From positions 2,046,001 through 2,110,000 of the forward strand of contig NZ_CP063982.1 in assembly GCF_022811525.1 (NCBI RefSeq): a stretch of 64,000 nt of DNA, written 5' to 3'. The notes beneath the pieces were generated by a model that was given only the letters and a program-made list of their open reading frames with translations, was not told the DNA's origin and made no database searches. The position numbers and the translations under genes were made by a program. Source of the DNA: Orrella daihaiensis. Its GTDB lineage: Bacteria > Pseudomonadota > Gammaproteobacteria > Burkholderiales > Burkholderiaceae_B. Shown here in pieces: positions 60,087 through 64,000 of this stretch. Each line of letters begins with the position of its first letter. The first letter of the stretch is position 1.

Positions 60087-60491
60087 TTATCGAGTTCCCC
60101 CCGGGCCGGCGCCAGCCCCACCACCAGATCCACCACCAGATCCACCACCAGATCCGCCGCCTGAGCCTGAGCTTGAACCTCCTCCACGGTTTTGGATTTG
60201 GCTTTGCTGCTCAGACTGCATTTGGCTTCGATTCATCGGCGCATTAACTGCTGGTGGCGTGTGTAGCTGCTGCCGCTCACGCTCGCGCTGCATCTCTTGC
60301 TGCCGCACTTGATCTCCCTGCCCAGGTGGTACGGTTTCTTGCTGCTGCTGGGTTTGTTGCTGCTGCTGTTGTTGCGCCTGCTGAGCAGTTTGCTGCGCCA
60401 ACAATGACCGGGTTGTGCTGTCTTGCGCCTGCACGTTAGCAGACACAAGGACAACAGCTACCCAGCCCGATGCGAGATAGCGATATTTCAT
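60087..60491 (-). CDS. Secreted low-complexity protein, polyQ and poly-Gly (134 aa)
   Basis: Not a recognised family. An N-terminal signal peptide (about residues 1-22, cleaved after VQAQ or ANVQA) is followed by a Gln tract (QQQQQQQ and QQQQ blocks, about residues 33-52), a charged QVRQQEMQRERERQQL segment, and a C-terminal Gly-Ser tail with three exact GGGS units and a Pro-Gly end. No Cys and almost no hydrophobic residues after the signal, so it is probably disordered in the periplasm or outside the cell. It lies 30 bases after the RTX gene on the same strand and may be part of the same export-related unit. Confidence 0.65.
   Translation of the reverse strand: MKYRYLASGWVAVVLVSANVQAQDSTTRSLLAQQTAQQAQQQQQQQTQQQQETVPPGQGDQVRQQEMQRERERQQLHTPPAVNAPMNRSQMQSEQQSQIQNRGGGSSSGSGGGSGGGSGGGSGGGAGAGPGGTR
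60118..60153. repeat. Three perfect 12-bp tandem repeats (CCACCACCAGAT)
   Basis: CCACCACCAGAT occurs three times head to tail, followed by a degenerate fourth unit. In the minus-strand gene it encodes SGGG units of the C-terminal tail. Perfect copies suggest recent slippage and possible length variation between strains. Confidence 0.85.
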
Positions 60492-60521
60492 GATGTCACC
60501 TCACGATGGGCCAGGTGCCCG

Positions 60522-62321
60522 TTAAACCACGAACGATTCGGCGCCTAGCTGTTCGGCATTGATACCGACAAGCTGCACCGATAGCTCGGCCATTCCCGAA
60601 CCGGATACGTGACCGTTGGTATCGGCATAAACCATGGTGTTCTCGCCCGACTGCTCTACCCAAATACCGAAAGCCTCTGGTCCAGCAGCAAAATGGATAT
60701 TGCCTCCAATCGCCGAGAAATCAAGCACATCAACACCAGGCTTAAAGTCTGTGATGATGTCCATGCCATGCGACCCTTCTGACAACACATCGTCGGTTAC
60801 CAAAGTTTGGATGTGGCTATGGTCATCATCATTTCCATGGTCCGAATCATGGTCACCACCGCCATGACTGCCATGCGCTGAACCAATCACAAAAACGTCT
60901 GGCCCGTTACCACCGGTCAAAATATCTGGTCCTGGACCACCATCAAGGAGGTCACTGCCGTTGCCCCCATCTAAAACGTCACGACCGCCACCACCATACA
61001 ATTCGTCTGCCCCATTGCCACCAAGCAAGGTGTCTGGTCCGCCTCTGCCATAGATATGGTCGTTGCCATTACCGCCATCGATATACTGCGGCCCACCTGC
61101 ACCAAACAACCAGTCTTCGAAATTGGTACCCATAATGACCGTACCGGAATGGTCACCATGACCATCCTCATGATCATCCATGACAACGGCGTTCATACTC
61201 GAATCATCCACCATCATTACTGATGCAAGCATGGCTGGCTCGGGCTCTGGCGCAGGTACTTCAATCGCACCAAAATTTTCATGCATAAACAGAATCACTG
61301 CTCGGGCGTCATCAACGGCTTGCGCAAAATCATTCACACCCGCGTTTGTCACTGGTTCAGTAGAACCATCGCTTTGCAGATATTCGTCCGTCCATTCCTG
61401 ACTTCCAAAGACTGCCTCGTACACCGAAGTTGGTTCGACCAGTTCAAGCTCGGGATCATCATCCAAGTTCTGATACCACTGAATATAGGTATCACTCCAG
61501 CGGGCCTCGCGCGAATAGTCATAGGCCTCACCACCATCGACCGTGAAATCAAAATAGTCAATCGTGCTGCCTGTCACTTGATTAACACCCAAGGTGGTGT
61601 TCTGGTAGAGAACAGCATCCATCGTCACTGGTGAAAACTTGTCAAAAGCCGCTGCTAGCAGGCTTGAAGGGTCCCAGTTCTCGAGCGCAGCGATCTGGGC
61701 TGGCCAAAAATCTTGAACTGCCGTCCAAGACTGCTGACCACCTGCCGTCATTAAGTACTGATAGAGCGCCATGTTCTCAAGCGGTGAGTCAATAGCAACG
61801 CCATCAACCGTAATTCGACCCGCTGCATCCGTATCAATCACAGTAGCAGCCATGATCTTGGTCATCGCCTCATCAAGCGACTTCTGCATGACCGAATCAG
61901 GCGCACGTGCTACGTTGGCGCGACCAAGCTCGACCTCCTGAACGAGATCGACCTTATCCGTCGGTATTTCATAGTCACCGGTCGCCGGATCCAACTCGAA
62001 ATAAATCAAGCTACCATCGCTACCCACCAGAATAGGCTGCCCATTGCTATCGAGAACTGGCTCACCGTTACCATCACCATCAGACGGATCGAGGTCACGC
62101 AACAAGACATACTGATCACCATACAGGTCGCCTTTATCACTTCCACCGCCTGGATTGTCAGGGCGCCCACCACCTTGGCCTTTGCCATTACCGCTGCCGG
62201 GATTGTCCGGGCGGCCTGATCCTTGCCCTTGCCCACTGCCCTGACCACCACCTGGACTCTGGGCAGCCAATACGTTGTCCCTGGCGAGATCATCTCGGCC
62301 AACATTCGGGGATTTCTTCAT
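60522..62321 (-). CDS. RTX calcium-binding protein, type I secretion substrate
   Basis: A 599-residue acidic protein with no N-terminal signal peptide. Residues 22-62 are Gly/Asn/Pro-rich with repeats of GGRPDNPG. Residues about 70-350 form a novel soluble domain I do not recognise (VLLRDLDPSDGDGNGEPVLD near its start may itself bind calcium). Residues about 398-480 hold five to six GGxGxDxL nonapeptides (GGNGNDHIYG, GGNGADELYG, GGNGSDLLDG). Residues 482-503 are a His/Asp-rich insert. The end, DIITDFKPGVDVLDFSAIGG onward, is the type I secretion C-terminal target domain. The start has a GGAG ribosome site. A HlyD-like adaptor gene lies at the window edge on the same strand. Confidence 0.9.
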   Translation of the reverse strand: MKKSPNVGRDDLARDNVLAAQSPGGGQGSGQGQGSGRPDNPGSGNGKGQGGGRPDNPGGGSDKGDLYGDQYVLLRDLDPSDGDGNGEPVLDSNGQPILVGSDGSLIYFELDPATGDYEIPTDKVDLVQEVELGRANVARAPDSVMQKSLDEAMTKIMAATVIDTDAAGRITVDGVAIDSPLENMALYQYLMTAGGQQSWTAVQDFWPAQIAALENWDPSSLLAAAFDKFSPVTMDAVLYQNTTLGVNQVTGSTIDYFDFTVDGGEAYDYSREARWSDTYIQWYQNLDDDPELELVEPTSVYEAVFGSQEWTDEYLQSDGSTEPVTNAGVNDFAQAVDDARAVILFMHENFGAIEVPAPEPEPAMLASVMMVDDSSMNAVVMDDHEDGHGDHSGTVIMGTNFEDWLFGAGGPQYIDGGNGNDHIYGRGGPDTLLGGNGADELYGGGGRDVLDGGNGSDLLDGGPGPDILTGGNGPDVFVIGSAHGSHGGGDHDSDHGNDDDHSHIQTLVTDDVLSEGSHGMDIITDFKPGVDVLDFSAIGGNIHFAAGPEAFGIWVEQSGENTMVYADTNGHVSGSGMAELSVQLVGINAEQLGAESFVV

Positions 62322-62601
62322 GGTTTGTTACTCCTTCAATTTGATTGCGTCTGTAATTTGCAGCTGCATTCAAATCGTGCGCCGATCAGGGCCATTGCAC
62401 CATTACCCATTGGCGATAACAAAACACGCACTGCCGTTTACCCCTTTTGGATAGCTCACCGTCTATCACTTTGACTCACACGGCTTACAGCCGCGGCATA
62501 CCTAAAAAGGTGTAGCGATATACGCGATTTGCGTGATTTACCAAGCTCAAACGCCTACCTAAGATGATTCAACCAATCAGACGTTGATGAAGGAGACAAC
62601 C

Positions 62602-62829
62602 ATGGTGACGTTCTATCGTAAGGCACAGATCAATGGCAATACGCCGATCGACAAAGAAACGGTAGGTTCAATTGATTTATCCCAGCCAATCAAGCCAGAA
62701 CGATGGTCAGAAACCGAGTATCTCGGCATATTGAATCCGGAAGATGATCTGCCTTATGTCGTCATCCGTCCGAAGGTCAACCGCAAGAACAACAAAAAAA
62801 TTCTGCGCATGCGCGGTCACTGGGATTGA
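62602..62829 (+). CDS. Hypothetical protein (75 aa) preceding the BLUF-like gene
   Basis: Not recognised. The start MVTFYRKAQINGNTPIDKET at ATG 62602 has AAGGAGA seven bases upstream; an ATG six codons earlier overlaps that site. The protein is short, charged and ends in a basic tail (KVNRKNNKKILRMRGHWD). YLGILNPEDDLPYVVIR in the middle looks like a small beta hairpin. It is 24 bases before the BLUF-like gene and probably forms a two-gene operon with it that ends at the terminator 63331-63366. Confidence 0.65.
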   Translation: MVTFYRKAQINGNTPIDKETVGSIDLSQPIKPERWSETEYLGILNPEDDLPYVVIRPKVNRKNNKKILRMRGHWD

Positions 62830-62853
62830 ATACACGGTTAAAAGGAGAGTTTC

Positions 62854-63306
62854 ATGCTGGATACTTACAGCCAGTCGCAAGATGATGGCGGCGTTTCATT
62901 TGAAACCGATGACCTTGCAGCCGTGGGCTACCTTAGTTCATCTACCGAATTACTTGGGCTACTGGGCCTTACCTATCTATTTCTACAAAGCTATTGGAAC
63001 AACCGACGGCTTAATCTGACCGGTAGGCTGTACTACGACGGCCTTGATTACGGCATTATTCTGGAAGGAGAAAAAACCCGGCTCGCTCGACTGGCGCGTA
63101 TCATCGAACGCGACGGGCGACACAAGATCCGTCAGAAGTTCCATATTCAGAACATTAACCAACGTCACTACGACGATTGGCAGATGCGTTTCGATGGTGC
63201 AGACACCGTTGCACATGTGTTACCGAATTATCGCCATGCGATTGGCGAGATCAATGGCCAGACAGCTGACCAAGTAATGCAACTAATGACACTTTACCGC
63301 GTCTGA
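62854..63306 (+). CDS. BLUF-like domain protein lacking the flavin-switch glutamine
   Basis: A 150-residue single-domain protein. Alignment by eye with AppA-type BLUF domains gives Tyr26 (VGYLSSST) for the flavin-facing Tyr, Asn50 (NNRRLNLTG) for the flavin-binding Asn, the strand RLYYDGLDYGIILEGE, helix RLARIIERDGRHK and Trp109 in DDWQMRF. Spacing is exact (Tyr to Asn 24, Asn to switch position 18). The essential Gln is replaced by Ile68 (ATT at 63055). Blue-light photochemistry of the usual type should be lost although flavin could still bind. An AAGGAG site precedes the ATG. A terminator follows. Confidence 0.82.
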   Translation: MLDTYSQSQDDGGVSFETDDLAAVGYLSSSTELLGLLGLTYLFLQSYWNNRRLNLTGRLYYDGLDYGIILEGEKTRLARLARIIERDGRHKIRQKFHIQNINQRHYDDWQMRFDGADTVAHVLPNYRHAIGEINGQTADQVMQLMTLYRV

Positions 63307-63330
63307 ATCAATCTAGACGATGCCGTAATC

Positions 63331-63366
63331 AGAGAGCCAGCTATTTGCTGGCTCTCTGTCTTTTTA
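63331..63366 (+). terminator. Rho-independent terminator after the BLUF-like gene
   Basis: AGAGAGCCAGC (63331-63341) and GCTGGCTCTCT (63347-63357) form an 11-bp perfect stem with a 5-base loop, followed by GTCTTTTTA. It lies 24 bases after the stop codon and 15 bases before the end of convergent hsp20. Confidence 0.92.
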
Positions 63367-63380
63367 TTGAGTCGTTTGAC

Positions 63381-63809
63381 CTACTGCACCGTGATGAACT
63401 TGCCGTGGTGGTTATTCACTTTAGGTAATGTCAGCGTCAAAACTCCATTATCAAACTTGGCAACCGATCCCTCGCTTTTTACGTTGTGTTCGAGCTGCAC
63501 GGTGCGATTAACCCAGCCGTAATAACGTTCACTACGGATAACTTTTTCATCTGACTTCTCTTCGGTGATTTTTTTGGTCTCAGCACTGATGGTCACTTGA
63601 TCATCCTCGACTTCAATTTTGATGTCCTTTTTGTTTACACCTGGCAGCTCGGCTTGCAACTCATAATGATCTTTACAATCCTTAACATCTACTTTGAATG
63701 ATTGATCACTCAAGGACTCCAGAAACGGTCGCATAATGTATTCCGGTGAGGCAAACTCGCGAAATAGTTCGCCCCACATATTGCGATTGATACGTTCTAA
63801 TTGATTCAT
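63381..63809 (-). CDS. Small heat-shock protein, Hsp20/alpha-crystallin family
   Basis: An ATP-independent chaperone of 142 residues. The alpha-crystallin domain runs from about residue 37: YELQAELPGVNKKDIKIEVEDDQVTISAE, then ERYYGWVNRTVQLEHNVKSEGSVAKFDNGVLTLTLPK with the conserved A-x-(F)-x-NGVL motif. The C-terminal extension is short. AGGAG sits eight bases upstream of the ATG. No sigma32-like promoter was recognised in the 85 bases before it. It lies between the BLUF-like gene and a secretion adaptor gene. Confidence 0.95.
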   Translation of the reverse strand: MNQLERINRNMWGELFREFASPEYIMRPFLESLSDQSFKVDVKDCKDHYELQAELPGVNKKDIKIEVEDDQVTISAETKKITEEKSDEKVIRSERYYGWVNRTVQLEHNVKSEGSVAKFDNGVLTLTLPKVNNHHGKFITVQ

Positions 63810-63895
63810 GATGGTTCACTCCTGTGTTTACTCATAGATTGTGACGAACGAGTCGTCATACCTAAACATGGTGCTTGTCTAGCTGCACGCAAACT

Positions 63896-64000
63896 CTAAC
63901 GCTCACGCAAGGCCTCCCGTACTGACATTAACGGTCTAAAGACATACTCGAGAACAGTCTTGTTACCGGTTTTAACTTCAATGTCAGCCGTCATGCCGGG
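63896..64000 (-). CDS. HlyD-family type I secretion adaptor, C-terminal end (cut by window edge)
   Basis: Only the last 34 codons are present. They read PGMTADIEVKTGNKTVLEYV then FRPLMSVREALRER before TAG, which is the classic C terminus of HlyD/LapC-type periplasmic adaptors (PGM.AxVxIxTG.RTVLEYLLxP). In type I secretion this protein links the inner-membrane ABC exporter to the outer-membrane channel. It is on the same strand as the RTX protein at 60522-62321, which carries a matching secretion signal. The rest of the gene and the ABC protein should lie just beyond the window. Confidence 0.9.
   Translation of the reverse strand, partial: PGMTADIEVKTGNKTVLEYVFRPLMSVREALRER

Noticed and set aside
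60118..60153. Regular short repeats that might suggest a CRISPR array
   Set aside because: Units are 12 bases with no spacers and encode a Gly-Ser tail; no cas genes are in the window.

Overview
The window reads as a chromosomal segment of a Betaproteobacterium, most probably Burkholderiales near the Alcaligenaceae. This is inferred from gene content and order: recA-recX-DUF2889-sucC-sucD-TerC, hemC-hemD-hemX-hemY, a TctD/TctE-type two-component pair, GTP-dependent PEP carboxykinase and RdgC. No 16S rRNA gene, tRNA, insertion sequence, prophage or CRISPR array was seen, so placement below order is weak. The window is densely coded, with many ATGA-type stop/start overlaps, and both ends cut genes (a glycosyltransferase on the left, a HlyD-type adaptor on the right).

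Layout. 1-3546 (minus): GDP-D-rhamnose synthesis (gmd, an Rmd-like reductase) with two GT4 glycosyltransferases, a surface polysaccharide locus. 3995-4525: ppa with its own terminator. 4648-10032 (minus): hem genes, led by a 34-residue membrane peptide (10147-10251). 10356-15883 (minus): TerC, sucDC, DUF2889, recX and recA; recA has a clear sigma70 promoter with a LexA box in its spacer. 16128-18413 (plus): response regulator and sensor kinase. 18414-18961 is a long non-coding stretch holding paired palindromes and an orphan terminator, a candidate small RNA.

18962-26581 (minus) is a tightly coupled eight- or nine-gene lipid-modification cluster: two chalcone-isomerase-like proteins, an FAD amine-oxidase-like enzyme, DUF1365, a cyclopropane-fatty-acid-synthase-like methyltransferase, an MFS carrier, a DUF3833 lipoprotein, an SDR and an NTF2-like protein. 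It diverges from a TetR regulator with a repeated motif in the shared promoter region. Core genes follow: rdgC, an AI-2E-family permease, trxC, pyk, pckG (with terminator), a ClC channel, an LpxH-like phosphoesterase with a GT4 enzyme, a DenD-like dehydrogenase and a thioesterase.

39459-49442 is mainly transport: a TRAP QM pair whose large permease carries an 80-residue Pro/Ser-rich tail, an alpha/beta hydrolase, a Fic-fold protein without its catalytic His, a BCCT carrier with a hairpin-rich leader coupled to a cNMP/CBS/DUF294 protein and a DEDDh exonuclease, an EamA exporter and an SDR. 49490-60065 holds a YeeE/YedE pair, a LysE exporter, serA, a cytoplasmic-looking molybdopterin oxidoreductase, a SulP transporter, DUF3025, an SDR and a class I amidotransferase.

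60087-64000 is the most accessory-looking part: a secreted polyQ/poly-Gly protein, an RTX protein with a type I secretion C terminus, the end of a HlyD adaptor, an Hsp20 and a BLUF-like protein that has lost the flavin-switching glutamine. No single unmistakably new multi-gene system is visible. The best leads are the BLUF-like protein, the RTX neighbourhood, the lipid cluster, the degenerate Fic protein, the TRAP tail and the candidate small RNA.
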